DNA from: Plectrocnemia conspersa | Lineage: Eukaryota > Arthropoda > Insecta > Trichoptera > Polycentropodidae | Direction of reading: 5' to 3' | Assembly (NCBI GenBank): GCA_009617715.1 | Contig: VTFK01000191.1 | Coordinates: 1,116,001-1,180,000 of the forward strand | DNA: 64,000 bases | Shown: positions 42,700 to 55,859 of the stretch, one piece after another | Position numbering within the stretch: the first letter of the stretch is position 1 | How the letters are laid out: each line of letters begins with the position of its first letter | Program-made: the position numbers and the translations under genes | Notes under the pieces: generated by a model | Seen by the model: the letters and a program-made list of their open reading frames with translations, nothing else | Told to the model about the DNA's origin: nothing | Database searches by the model: none

Positions 42700-43745
42700 A
42701 GATCGATCTCTCACTTTTATATATTAATTTTCTATCTAAAGATAGTTTTTATTGCGTAAAAGAAGCGCAGAACAAGTGATTTTTTTGTTTGTGCGGCACC
42801 TATTTTGTAAGAAGTCCAGAATAGGTTCGGGATCCCGGGATTCGGGATCCCGGGATCCCGAACGATTTTCAATACCCGATGAGTCCCGGGATTATAAAAC
42901 ATAATCCCGAATTTTTCGGATTGGTTGATTTATCAAGCACAATCAAATTATTATTGACAACATCGTTATATTTCGTGTACAAACTTGCGCGAGTTGCACG
43001 TGTCATCTGTGAATCTTTGAGGCTGTGAGTCTGAACGTGCTTTTTTCAGCAGCAGGCTGCTTAGGAACCAAAATCAGATCAAGGCTAAATGATAAAACAC
43101 TTGATGCTTTGATGTTACTTCGTGAGTTTTATTCAAAATAATGTTTTCAATTAATTGTGTCTATGAATGTACATAGAATGTACATACATAGTCAAAAGTT
43201 CATTTTTTTCTTCTCAAATAAATATATAAGACCTTCCCTTTTTTATTTTTATTATATTATTTTCTATTTTAAGTCCAAGACTAAAATTATACGTACTTTA
43301 TACATTGTACGTTAAAAAAAACAAATGTAAAATATATTGTATTATTAATTTTAAATTATTTTTATCGATAAAATAACATGAAAATTATCCCGGGACTGGT
43401 CCCGGGATCCCGGGATCGACTAATTGCAATACCGAAATCCCGGGATCAAAATTTTGGCTCGGGATTGGAATCCCTAGTCCAGAACTGTTTGAAGATTAAT
43501 GGCTAACTTTTGTCAAAGCTTAAGAACTGTTATACGTGGTTTTAATTCAACTATATATTTATTTCAGTTGGTTTTAATTAACTACAGAAGGAAGCCTACC
43601 AACATTTTCATCTTCAAAACTCTTGTCCGCAGCACAAAATTTTTGAAAGCACCACTGCACCATAAGCATCGTTTAGTTTTCGAGCATTTTACCTTCGGTT
43701 TTGAACTTATAAAAAAATGTTTTCACTTGATTCATTTCATCTTTA
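42700..43745 (-). mobile_element. mariner-family transposase remnant, split by a nested hAT MITE
   Basis: On the minus strand 43745-43485 reads, with stops, like the mariner N-terminal helix-turn-helix region: QWCFQKFCAADKSFEDENVG then RLPSVVN and NQLK. Skipping the MITE (42822-43476), the frame continues at 42813-42700 with VPHKQKNHLFCASFTQ, matching the mariner region that starts WVPHEL. Several stops and indels make it dead. Terminal repeats of the mariner were not found. Confidence 0.75.
42822..43476 (+). mobile_element. hAT deletion derivative, copy 2, nested in mariner
   Basis: Near-identical to 18403-19039 and in the same orientation. Flanked by the perfect 8-bp target duplication GTCCAGAA (42814-42821 and 43477-43484). 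The left end carries extra GATCCCGGGATTCG-type repeats (TAGGTTCGGGATCCCGGG), the right end the normal GGAATCCCTA. The transposase C-terminal remnant is at 43046-43141, ending TAA. Confidence 0.93.
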
Positions 43746-43959
43746 AATTAGCATCGAATTTATAAAACCAAAAAGTTATTAAAAATAATAAAACATATTT
43801 TAATATATATGCATATCTTAATATGCTAAATATAATTTACCAATACAAGCGTTTAATATTAATAAAAAAACAAAATGTTCTGATGTAATATAATTTTTCT
43901 CAAATATACAATTGAAGCTTTATCATCATCATTCCTAGCAGCACAGCTTATTGAAATAC
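43746..43959. other. AT-rich DNA
   Basis: Nothing recognised. Confidence 0.4.
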
Positions 43960-44410
43960 ATTTTTTTCAATAACCGTACCTAATTCGTTTCGTTCTCGCC
44001 AAGCCGGTTTTCCAAGGTGAGGTGGTTGTGGTGGAGGGAGGGGGGTTGGTTTTGACGAGAACGGCCGAAAGCTCTCGAGAGTTTTCGTGCGGAGCTTTAC
44101 GCGCAATCGCACAGGGGCGAATCTATCATGGCTGCCATGGGGCAAACGCGGCGTCGGGAAAACGGCGTCGCTCCGAAATTCGGGTCGCATTAATGCCGAT
44201 CAGAACCTGGAATACGGCCTGTCGATTGTTCAACCGTTGAGTGTATTATTTGTGGTTGAATAACGTAATAATTGTGAACAGGTCGGACTGTGTGCAATTT
44301 TTGGGTGTGTGTGTAGAGCACCTACTAATAGTGACTGTACAGTCGACGTGTCATGAAACGATTGTTAGTTAATTATATTTGTGAGTTTCGCCTGTAGGTG
44401 TGATAGGGTA
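43960..44410 (+). promoter_or_regulatory. CpG-rich island, candidate promoter and non-coding first exon
   Basis: Unusually GC- and CpG-rich for this window (for example GGCGTCGGGAAAACGGCGTC near 44150) with YY1-like ATGGC sites at about 44128 and 44135. A possible donor GTATGT lies at about 44408. The overlapping 70-80 codon ORFs on both strands look like by-products of base composition. A promoter reading to the right is plausible, but no downstream exon was confirmed. Confidence 0.35.
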
Positions 44411-47259
44411 TGTATTTTTTCGATATATTACATTTTTCATCTAAAATTTTTGTTAGTGTACTATTGTGAATACACAAATGCATACACTTACAAACTAGAT
44501 AATACAGTTTATTTTTAATTAATTTTATATTATAAATAATTATAAATACATATTACAAATTAATTTTAAATTATAAGAGCATTTAAAATGTAAATTGTTG
44601 GAAATGTTTTAAATGTTTGTATGATGTAATGTTATACGTACATCATTTAAATTTATTAAAAAAAAAAATATTTTTATTTGAAAAAAAAATTAAGATTTAT
44701 AGTTAAAAGTATATCAAAAAATATATAGTTTAAATACGTACTTATATAAAAATAATATTTAATAAGTAAATGTCGAAAAGTAAAGTTTCAGTTGGCAGCA
44801 ATGCCGTTTACGCTAGGATCCGCTTGACGTGTCAGGGTTTATAATCGCATTAAGCTTATGATAATAGTGTGTTTAAAATAGTTACTTTAATTGATATTAT
44901 GTTTAAGTTATTTTAATAATTTATTTTGTGTAAAAGGGGAAACTGCTAATGAAATTCATCATTTGCTCATTTCTATTTATAGCATTGTGAACAGTAAAAT
45001 ATATGGTTATTAATATGAAAAAAAAAAAAGTTCAACCATTGTTACAACCAATGACTCATTTAATTAATTTAAAAAAAAAATTCTAAGCGTAATATTTTAA
45101 GAAATGTTTAAGTATTTTGTTTCCCTTTTTTAATGATTATTTTAGACTTATCTAACTGCAGGTGTGGTATTATAAATTTAGTCAAGCGCAAAACCATAAT
45201 TACAATGTTGTGTTTATTTTATGAATAATGAAGGGCAGAGTCGAGTATTGTAATCTGTTGATTTTATAATTATGAACCAGTTTCAAATTTCTCTATGATT
45301 TTTATATAATAAAATTAGTAATTAAATTACTTGAAAAATAAATTAAGTATTCAAAAATTATATTTATTCAATAATTGTTAAAAAAAAAATAGGCAAGCAT
45401 TAGCGACATTAGTGATACATACTTAATTTCATAGAATATGTCGTAAAATATGCAAATATATGCTTCTTTTAGTACATTTAAAGATTTGGTCTCAAATTTT
45501 TTGAGCACACTTTTTTATCAAAATAGTAAAATATTCTAGATTGAATGCAAAAAATGAATAAAAATAAAATAGATAAATCATTTACAGCCTCAGCGAATAC
45601 ACTGAGGTCCATGATGACAATGTTTTTACATACATAAAAGCTATTTTAGAGGTATTAAAAGTCAATCTTAAATTTATATCTCTACCTTTGAATATTCAGT
45701 ATTGAGTTATTTTTATTTATATATAAAATTGTTTCTTGACTGTTTTTTTATTGTTCATTGTTATATTAATTTTTTTACTAACACATTTTTGCTTATTATA
45801 ATGTTAGTAAAAATAAATGAGGTAATCAGCAATCTTCCACCTCAAATCAGTCGTTATTTAAAAAAAATGTTTCTCAGATACTTTTACATTAAAAAAACAT
45901 GGAATTAAATTTTACTTGATTTTTTTTGGAATTATACATCTAAATCAGGTGGCATTTATTTAAAATAAAGTGACCATGGATATAATTTATTGAATCTTCT
46001 TTTCAAATATATAATTACAAATGCTAAAAGTTAGAAGAACAATAAATACGAAATATGTTTTTGTTATATTATACTATTATGTACATAAAAATAATATGAA
46101 TTACCAGTGATTTTTTTATTACCCATGGTAAATATAATTTATTTACAATGAAATTGGATTTAAAAAGTTATAATATTTATTTTATTTTAACCGTTCAAAT
46201 ATTGTTTTTTTAATATAAACAGACCGCCTAATTGAAATCCTTATTGAAATGTTTCAAAATACGCCCAATAGATAATTGTTATTTTATAAAATTAACAGTA
46301 TAGTTCAATATAATATTAACATAGATCATAAAATATAAAATTATTTTACATATGTATATACAAACAAAAAATTTAGATAAATTTAGCTAAGTTTAAAACC
46401 TTAAAAGTATTTTTTTTATAATTCTATTATTTTACCTTATGCGTCATACGCAGTTCTGGACCCTTTTATATTGATACTTGACATTAATTTGTTTATAGCC
46501 AGCTATCTTTTATTGGATGTTATATTGGAAGATATTGCAAAAGTTTCCATATGCGCAAATAAACGCGCAAGTACACGCCTACGCGCATTTATTAGATGTT
46601 CCATTGAAGTTTAATTCAGATACCTCTAAATGTCAAACGCGTGTCGCTAAATGTTTTATAATCTAATTGAAAAATTATCTATTTATTCTATATACAATCA
46701 TATTGAAAGAATCGTATTATGTATTTCTCCAGATATTATATTATTTATTATTCTCCAGATAGTATATCTTACAGATACATCGCGATGATAACTATTGTGA
46801 TGCCTTTTACGAGCGTGCAGCGCAATATTTTGAGCGCGTAAGTTTTAAAATGCACCGAGTTTCTAATGTACATTTTGATATGAATTAAATTTATTTTGAG
46901 CAATATTCGCATTTCAGTCTTAATATAATTAATGACTTTGACTCCATTTATTTAATCTATATTTTTTGTAAATGTTTTATTGCTGGCCACAAAGGAATTA
47001 TGGTTGACCACCCAATAGAAAAAAAAATATAATCACGCCAGATACAAGTTTTAAGATAATTTATCAAAATAAGTATTCTATTTTATTTATTGTATATCTT
47101 TCGTTTCAATATGACTGACCAATGCGTTACAGCGGGGCTAACACAATGAACACCTATATCTATTTTAATAATAATATCGCGAATAGTCGCTTCGATAATG
47201 AATCTTTGGTAACATTGATAGGTTTTTATTGAAATCGTCGATACATGCTCTTAAAGACC
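44411..47259. other. AT-rich intergenic or intron DNA
   Basis: No gene, repeat family or conserved-looking block beyond low-complexity A/T. Confidence 0.4.
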
Positions 47260-47475
47260 TGTTCTGAAATTGCTGAAGTCAGTGGTCGAGTAAGTCCGTG
47301 GAGCACAGTAGTGGAGTCGAGTGTATCTAGTCCAGTTTCGTGTCGCGTTATATACATTGGATACGATTGTAAGAATGATGTCGTACTTATCGACGGTTGC
47401 TAGGTCCGCGAGAACCGCTCGCGGGACTTCAGATGCGCGTGTACTGTGCCTCTTGACTTGTAATATTTATGAGTC
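47260..47475. other. GC-richer island, possible exon or promoter
   Basis: Contains an insect initiator-like TCAGT near 47280 and an ATGATG at 47376-47381 opening 45 codons (MMSYLSTVARSARTARGTSD), which leave the island and end in AT-rich DNA. No homologue recognised and no clear splice donor. Confidence 0.25.
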
Positions 47476-50131
47476 ACTGCATCTTAAAAATCATATAGAT
47501 CATCATGCATGATCAAAAATTACTTTTCATTATTGATCATCATATTTATCAGTGATGTTATGGAAATATAGATTATAATTCTGGTCTTTTAGTCATGATA
47601 TAAATTTGAAAATTCTTAAATGCCAAATTAAAAAATATTCTTGCTACTTATATTAATATAAATCAATTTTTATTTAAATTACTAGATTACACTATATGTT
47701 TAAAGTGGAAATAATTGATATATTTGCAATATATTTGATAGAAGGATGTTATCCGTAAATTACATATAACATTTGTTTTATTTTTCTTGATATAAATAAT
47801 AATATTTGTGTTGAGATTAAAATGATATAATATGCATTATAATTACATGTTAATTGGTTTGTCTGCGAATGCATCACATAGCGGAACGACAACAATTGGT
47901 CGACGAGCTTGTCCAACATAGGTTTACTCACGTTGAAACAGCAGTACTCAATCCGACCGTAAAATCCACATTATGGTACAATAATATGAACATAAACACA
48001 TGCCGATTCAACGGTTTGTTATTCAGTCGAATATTAAAAGTTAGAGACATATTTAGTGGTTATCTCTCAATTGTTAATCTTTATTAGGTTTCCATTGTCG
48101 AATTTTATTGACGTTGAGATAAAAGGGCAGCTTTGGTTTCGTTCATCGGTTCGAGTTGCCCCCCTGTGCAAAGTTTTATCTCACGTACGAATCAAATTTA
48201 AAAACACTTTTCGGAACGTGCATCAGAATTTTGCAAAGATAGCCATATAAACTTTTAAATGGAACAGTTTCCTATTTTAGTTTTAAAACGTGATTAAAAA
48301 ACATAATTAATATTAAAAAAAGTTAAATACGTTTTGATTGTATTGCATAATAAACTAAGTTTTTTATCAAAAAAGTTTGCTTAACTGGCAACATTTCATT
48401 TTGAATGCAAAACAATGAACGCAAGAGCGAATAAAAGTTGCAATTAAATTACGTTTTTATATTAACTTTTTTATACAGAAAAATAAATTATTTTTATTCC
48501 GGTCAACCTTGATAAATAGCTATACTACAAAGTTCACACAAACACAACTTTAATGGCAAGCAAACCCCCAAGATTATGAATTAAATAATGTCACAAATTC
48601 TAATATCATATAAAAATGAAACCCGAAAGGGAATAGTCACTTTTTCATGATCCTTTATAGATTGATTTAAAATATCAGCCAACACATCCATTATTTAGTA
48701 ATTTATTACGTTATTTACCAGCCATATTTTTATGTTAGTGGCAGAAACGAATTTTGACTTTTTAGTTAAAACTATGATAGTTAGTTTTAGAACATTCGTT
48801 AGGTTTGGTTAATTCGTTTCGGTTATGTTTGTGTTTAATCAACAAACTGTTACAGTGAATATGTATTTTTTAGTTATAAGGTATATTTTGCCCAGTAGGT
48901 ATATATATTATTTAATTACTAAGCCAGATAAAATGTATTAAGCAATTGATTTATAATTTCACTGGTATATGTACGTTCGGAACATTTTAGCCATATCAGG
49001 TGTCACCTTAAACTATTTTTTAAGCGAAAAAGGCAGATAGCGTGCAGGATTTAATAAGCGTTCACAGCTGTCAGTTATAGACCATAATTTACGTTGATGT
49101 TTTAAACGTGTCACGCCTATCAAATGGCAGTTATTTTTTCGCTAGTAGAAATATTTATCTGCTGGTGAAAAAGTATTCCGATATGATTTTATTTAAACGC
49201 CAGTAACAGTATATATTCACTGTAACATAAACGCGTATTATCACAAGTTAAGCTGCTTTTTTTTTTTTTTTATAAAATTGCATTCTAAAAGATCTTCGAT
49301 TTTAGGTGGCAAATAATTACTAGCGCTTGTTTTTTGATGTAGGCATTGTTTGTATTATTGAAATTTCTTTAAAATTTACAGCTATTGAAATATATTCAAT
49401 AATAATGTAATTGAAATTATTAACTAGTGTAAGTCTGTATAATATAATATTAAGTACAAGGGATTGCTATAGAATTTCAAAGCAGAACGTTTTGTATGAA
49501 AATTATATCGCGAGTTTTTATTGAAACACAAGCAAAATATATTTATTTCTTATCTTAATATTTACAAAATAAATAAAAATACCTTTAGAATTCTGGATAT
49601 ATTAAGCATTTAAGGGTCGTGTGATTCGTTAACTTATCTTCATCTAAGACTAAAGAATCGATTGAAAATTTATATTTCATTATGTTATCAATTCAACGAT
49701 CAGAATACGAAAACTGGCTATACATTACACAAATATATTATAAACATGTCACACGCAACGCATTGTATCCGTTATTATTGATTTATGTATAATTCAATTT
49801 TCCATAAATTACATTTATTCAATCACGTTCGTCTACGTGACCTGAACAAACACGATTTGTGAGCATTCGCTCATTTGAATATGCCTTGGTAATTTATTTA
49901 GAAGTACAAAAAAATCAGGTACGTATTCCCTATCACACAATTTTATTACCGTACTTTAAATTATTACTTTCAACTTTAATTTAAAAATTAGTTTAAGTCT
50001 GAGTAAATTATTCTGCGAGCAAATATTTAAATTGTACGTTTCTTCTCGATTGAATTCGGTACGTGAGCACAGGCGCCGATAATTCAATATCGAACGCTGC
50101 TCAAATCGTGATTATAAACACTGATGTGATA
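47476..50131. other. Intergenic DNA
   Basis: AT-rich. A short block at 47854-47960 reads without stops in one plus frame (ERQQLVDELVQH) but lacks convincing splice sites. An imperfect stem with TGAGATAAAA arms lies at about 48115-48184. Nothing else. Confidence 0.35.
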
Positions 50132-50192
50132 CGAGAATATTCGCGAGTGAAGAAAAATATTCACGAGTGGAAAAAATATTATTATTATTATT
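50132..50192. repeat. Short tandem duplication followed by (ATT)n
   Basis: Two ~20-bp units of the form AATATTCRCGAGTG are followed by an ATT microsatellite. Confidence 0.7.
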
Positions 50193-50369
50193 ATTTATTT
50201 AAGATACTTGAGTAATTCATATATACCAACGGTGATTACCATCTGTTTGCTATTCACTAATTATAGTAAAAATATTTGTTATTCACTTTTATTTATTTAT
50301 TTAACGCCTTATGGTTATACTTTCATAAAACAAATATACAATTGTACATTTGAAAAAATTTTGCACAGC

Positions 50370-50815
50370 ACCGACAAAAACACCGAAAGGCCACAACATT
50401 CCCGTTACACAATTCGGCCCCGGAGATGTCCATCAAGCAAATGTTACTTTATATTTCGTTGTTCAAAGAAGCGAGTGCAATGATTGGCTGGGTGATCGCT
50501 GCATGATTGTAATTGGTCAGCAAGCTTTGCAGCCCTGAATACATAAGGCAGATACCGAATACACTGGAAGACATGGAAAACATACGGTCATGGACGCTCA
50601 GAGGATGAAGCTGAGAGGGATCAACCTCCACTATACTGTCACTGCCACACCAATAATAACTTTGTGGATCTTTCACTGACATCATCTATTCGCCAGCTTC
50701 TCCACACTCCAGAGAATAACGATCTCTCCCATTATAGTAACATGAAATACATGTAATAAAAATTAAATCATCTTGCTACTAGCTCTTACCTGCATCTTAC
50801 TGGCTGCGAAGTCAC
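50370..50815. repeat. Possible LTR fragment
   Basis: 50687-50815 shares ordered blocks with 39187-39315 (see that entry). The GC-richer stretch before it, 50370-50686, contains overlapping ORFs of 60-90 codons in several frames, none recognised. It may be the upstream part of the same decayed LTR. Confidence 0.3.
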
Positions 50816-51095
50816 ATCCCTTAGGGTTACCAAACCTTAAATTAGTATTGACCATTAAAGAAACTCAGCGCTCAGATCTTAATTACTGCTTTGAGAAGTT
50901 GAAAATTCTTTTGGACCTGATTTATCAGTCTCGCAGCTCCTCTAAAACGTATTTAATGATCTTTGGAAATGCACAAAAGTCTATTATAAAAGGGCGACAA
51001 ATTTTACATTAAAAACTATGTACCAGTCGCAGTGTTTATTCATAAATACGTCTCAAATCGACAAATTTTGTTGAACTAGCAGCAAAACGCTGATA

Positions 51096-51326
51096 AAATC
51101 TTTTGATGCGGGAATTCAAGTAGACAGCGTATATACGGATTTTGAGAAGGCCTTTGATAAGGTTAATCGTATGTTATTATTTAAAAAATTGTCGGACCTT
51201 GCTTGCTTGGATGATTTAACTCGGTTATTCTCTAGTTATTTGAGCGATCGTAGACAGTTTGTAACCTATCAATTGTCGAAAGAGTATTTCACCCCGTTTC
51301 AAGGGTCCAACCTAGGTCCAACCTAA
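51096..51326 (+). pseudogene. Non-LTR reverse transcriptase fragment
   Basis: 76 codons without stop: VYTDFEKAFDKVNRMLLFKK, then LFSSYLSDRRQFV and QGSNLGP, the successive RT motifs around the first catalytic Asp and the PQGS..GP box. It ends at TAA directly after an 11-bp duplication of GGTCCAACCTA. The type is distinct from the LINE at 53.9 kb (less AT-biased codons). Both ends are missing. Confidence 0.8.
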
Positions 51327-53434
51327 ATACGTGAGTTACAAATTAAAATTTTCATATGATTAAAAATTATATAAATGCATTCGATCTATTTCGGATTTAT
51401 TCTCTCTACAAACTGTGCATTCAACCCAAATGGTATACTGGTGTTATTTTTTTCATTTTTCGGAAAGTATTTAGTTTGCTTACGTACGAAATAAAAGATT
51501 TTTTTGTATCAGCGCAAATTTTTTTATCAGAATCAGCTATTCTGATAAAAAAATAGACAAAATTTGTGTTGATCAGTGCTACCTTTTTATCTTTAATACT
51601 ATGATTGGTAATTTTTAAAATGGATTTGAACCCCTCCCCCCCGTTTTTAGAATATAATATAAAATCTGGCCATGTAGACAGTTTATCATACATTTTATTT
51701 TTCTCCAAGTAAAAAATAAACATCAATATTCTTGATGAAAATCATTGTCTGTAAAGACAAACAAATAATATCCATTGTTATGATTTCCGTACAATTCTAG
51801 AATCGCAAATGTCCTTGGCACTTCGTGAATAGTACTATAGTATGCATTATACATATATTATACATTACATTGATTCACTGAGTAACATTTAGCGTAATAT
51901 GTGTGTATATATACACTGTCTTATATTTATCAATTCAATAAGATAACGTCTCTCGATCGCGTCAGATAACCAGTCCGTAAAATTTAACATGCAAATAGTG
52001 AACACATCGGGTGGGGTTAATCCGACTCGCGTATCAGTTACGTTCAGAATACGTACACCCATCTTCTCCAATAATTCCGCGTTAAATCAATTATCGGAGA
52101 TGGCATCGTCAGATAAAATTGACGTGATATAGATAATTATCCAAAATCCAATTATAGGTCATCGTTCAAATAAGATGCGCCGGTCGACTGGTTCTACAAA
52201 ATCACGGACCGTGGCCGTCCGGGAATTTTGCGAATTGCAATCTAAAATTAGCATACACGTCGTTGAAGTGGCCGACATTGAGGATACTATGGGAGCGAAT
52301 CGAAATAATTGAATAGCAATCAAAGCGACAATCAATTGGCACACGTAACGTACGTTACGTGTGACGTGTTGTTTGTCTAACGATCCTTTATTCGAATTTT
52401 ATTTCCTTTTAGAACCTTTTTATTTTATTTTTTCTAGACATTTTCTTCTTAACTATGGCTCATTATAGCTATTATTGAGACATTGTCATTGTGTATTTTA
52501 CTCAAAAAGCATATATTTAAATATTTATAAATCATCTTAATGTTGGTATTACTTATTTGTTTAAAATAAAAAGAGATATACAAGGCGTTCTGAATATCAA
52601 GGGCTTAGTAAATATTGTGGCATTTTTTATTTTATAATAATATTCCTCAAACCTAAAAGAGTATATAATAAAAATTCGATATGGCTTATTTTATATAAAC
52701 ATTTACATTTCATATTTCATTGTTTTGAAATTGAATAGTCAATGATGCAAATATTAATATAATTTTATAGACACAAAATAGTTAAATTTAGAAAATATAT
52801 ATTTAATAAAATAAAACATAAATTTTATGTAAAGTTAGCTGTATAAATTTGCATAATACTTTTTCAATTGTTATTAATTTAACTTTAATTAGTCCAAAGA
52901 GGGTTTTGGTGCAGCTGTGCTATCTGATACCATTTATTAACCCTCCAAAGCATATTTTACTATGCCAACGTTCGTAATGTAATATTTAGTATTTATGACA
53001 CTAATTTATATACTTTGTATTAAGGACACGATATACACTTATGTATGTATATAACATACATTATAGAAAATTTGATACAGAAAAGAGATACAAAATATAT
53101 AGACGTGAGGATCAAAAAGCTTTCATGGTGAAAATCAAATGTCACGTAATCCCTGTCCTCTTTTGTGCGTAAAAACTGGAGATAAAAGCCGCTTTTGGCG
53201 GAATTGAAAAATATTTCTTCATGAAATATTCACCGAAAATACGAGTATTTTGTAACGATTTTGACGTAAAAATAGTAAAAATGAAAAAGCGTGGTGTAAT
53301 AATTTTATTATGACATTTTTACACACAACATAAATTATCTTAAAAGGTGTAATATTGTTGAAATGTTTGTATGAATATATGTGTATATATATATATGGAT
53401 TTTTATATTTTCGCGAGTATAATTATTTTTTAAA
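51327..53434. other. Intergenic DNA
   Basis: A complex, GC-richer block at about 51930-52370 has minus ORFs of about 60 codons but no recognised family. The rest is AT-rich without features. Confidence 0.35.
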
Positions 53435-53478
53435 TCTCGGGATTCATCGCGATTTATGCTTACTTGTATTCTATATTT
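53435..53478 (+). repeat. Left arm of 44-nt inverted repeat flanking a LINE
   Basis: 42 of 44 bases match the reverse complement of 55775-55818; the core is TCTCGGGATTCATCGCGATT. The arms are 2.3 kb apart and enclose the retrotransposon. Confidence 0.85.
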
Positions 53479-53876
53479 CAGTCGCAAACAATTAGTAATT
53501 TTTCGAGCATCATGGTATATATAAATACAATATGCCATTGTTAGTAATAGAATACAAAATTGCACTTTATATATATATATTTTATATATAATTTTAATTA
53601 ATATTTCAGTCATTTAAACTTAAATAAAATATATATTTTATTCGTGACACATTATTGTGTTATTTTATATTCATTATTTATAAAAAACATTTACTTGTTG
53701 AATTTATGCTACAATCTTTAACTACTTATTTACTTATTTTTTTCGAATGTTTGTGTATTTTCTTTAGATTTTCTATATTTTGACATTAATCAAAGTATGT
53801 GTATGTATATAAAATATATAAAAAAAATACATAACACAAAGAAAAAATAAAAATATACAATAATAAAGTCTTAATA

Positions 53877-55580
53877 TTATAATTTATTTCTATATGTACG
53901 AAGGTGTTTTTTTATTCCATTTATGAAACCCGTTATATTTTGCTGTTTCAGTTTCTCTTGGAAGACTATTATATAAATCAAAACCTCCATTACATAATTC
54001 CCCTAGCCGTACTCGTTTTCTTATACTTAATTATCTTTAAATTTTCTCTATTTCTAGTATTATATTTATGTACATCTTTATTTCTTATTAAATACTTATT
54101 AAAATATTTTGGTAACATATTATTTTCTAACTTATATATAAATACTAAAACATTCATACTCAATATTTCTTGAACATTCAACCATTCTAATCTATCAATC
54201 ATACTTTTTACAATTAGTTAATCTATTTTTTATTTAAAATTACTCTCATTTGCCCTATTTTGTAATTTTTGCAACATTTGTTTATCTAATTTATTTAACA
54301 TATTTAATAGTGTTGCACAATAATTAAAATGGGGCAATATTATACTATTATAAATTATTTTTTTTGTATTTATACTTAATATATTTCTTAATCTAGATAA
54401 TAAACCTATTTTTCTACTAATTTTTTTTAATATGTAATTACAATGTTCTTTAAAATTTAATTTTGTATCAACAATTACTCCTAAATATTTTTATATTATC
54501 CACTATTTCTATACTAGAGTTATTTATTACTATTTTGGTACTATTATCTAACACATTTTTTTTAAAATTAATAAACATACATTTAGTTTTATTCTCATTT
54601 AATTTAAGTACATTATTCTTTAACCATATTTCTAATATACTTAATTCATTATTTAAATTATTTACAATTTCTTTAATGTTATCACCTATGCAATACATTA
54701 ATGTGTCATTCGCAAATAGTTGAATTTTACATTTTTTCACGTTATTAACTATATCATTAATATACAAAACAAATAACAATGGTCCCAATTTAGACCCTTG
54801 TGGTACTCCATAAGACACTAATTTCTCTTCAGAATATACATTATTTATTTTAACTTTTTGTTTTCTATTATATAAGTAATTATTAAACCATCTTAAAACT
54901 ATATCACTTATACCTATACTCTCCAATTTCTTTAACATTATTTTTCTGTCTATTGTTTCGAAGGCTCTCTTGAAATCCAAGAAAACTGCTCCAATGATTT
55001 TGTTTGTATCCTTAGCCAATAGCCAATCATTTATCACTACTTGTAATGCAGTTTCAGTGGAATGCTTTTCTCTGAATCCCGATTGTTGTTCACATATTAT
55101 GTTTTGAGAAGTAATAAATTCCTTTAATTGTTTGATTACTACTTCTTCTATTATTTTTTCTATACACGGTAGCATGTTGATTGGTCTCATTTTACTATTT
55201 TTTATTTTAGGTATAGGAACAATAGTAGCAATCTTTTAATTTTCAGGCATTTCTCCTAAGGAGAGTGCTTTATTTATTAAATAATTTAATTTAGTTCCTA
55301 TTATTTCCCATGTTTCTTTAATTATATTTATATCTAGTTCATCAGTACTAGTTCCTTTTTTAAATTTACATATTATGTTATGAATTTCATCTAATGATAC
55401 TGATTTAAATTTACTAAATTTTACAATTATTGCTTTATTATTATATTGTACTAAATTACTAATCCTTGGTATTGAATTCACAATTTCTTCTATGCTCTCA
55501 ATGTAATATGTATTCATTTTTTCTGCTATTATATAAGGATCTTGATATATATTTCCATTAATTTCCATTTTTATTATGTC
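53877..55580 (-). mobile_element. Dead non-LTR retrotransposon (CR1/Jockey-like), 5'-truncated
   Basis: Minus-strand ORF2 remnant. Order: pre-RT region from about 55568, RT fingers (CEQQSGFREKHSTETALQ), first catalytic motif (AVFLDFKRAFETID), VPQGSKLGPLLF box, then FANDT at 54700-54714 where the family has F-A-D-D, so a catalytic Asp is Asn. C-terminal region continues to the stop at 53877-53879. Breaks: TAA at 55236-55238 after GEMPEN, a frameshift near 54490 and further indels and stops near 54210-54240. Codons are extremely AT-rich. A second 3' stub is at 3352-3600. Plus-strand ORFs over this region are antisense shadows. Confidence 0.92.
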
Positions 55581-55582
55581 GT

Positions 55583-55609
55583 TTTTATATATATATATAT
55601 ATATATATT
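55583..55609. repeat. (TA)n microsatellite
   Basis: Pure TA dinucleotide run just beyond the 5' edge of the LINE. Another lies at about 55828-55859. Confidence 0.9.
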
Positions 55610-55774
55610 GCTATTTCGCAATTTAATAATATTAACAGTTACTTGCTGTATATTGTTTTCAAGGATCGAACATTTGTAACAATACGATAAACGAATGATA
55701 AAAAATTTTTTAGTATGCTCCTATCCGCGGAGCAGTGAGGGTAATAATATTTAAACTAATAGAAACTCATTAAA

Positions 55775-55818
55775 AAATATAAAATACAAGTAAGCAAAAA
55801 TCGCGATGAATCCCGAGA
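55775..55818 (-). repeat. Right arm of 44-nt inverted repeat flanking a LINE
   Basis: Inverse of 53435-53478 with two mismatches, see that entry. Confidence 0.85.
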
Positions 55819-55859
55819 CTTCATAAAAAATATATATATTTATATATATATATATATAT

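Noticed and set aside
50208..50685. Overlapping ORFs of 60-90 codons, one ending NVTLYFVVQRSECNDW
   Set aside because: Several frames open on both strands next to an LTR-like segment; no family recognised and no splice signals that decide a frame.
53904..54723. Plus-strand ORFs of about 90 codons
   Set aside because: Antisense to the LINE ORF2 remnant.
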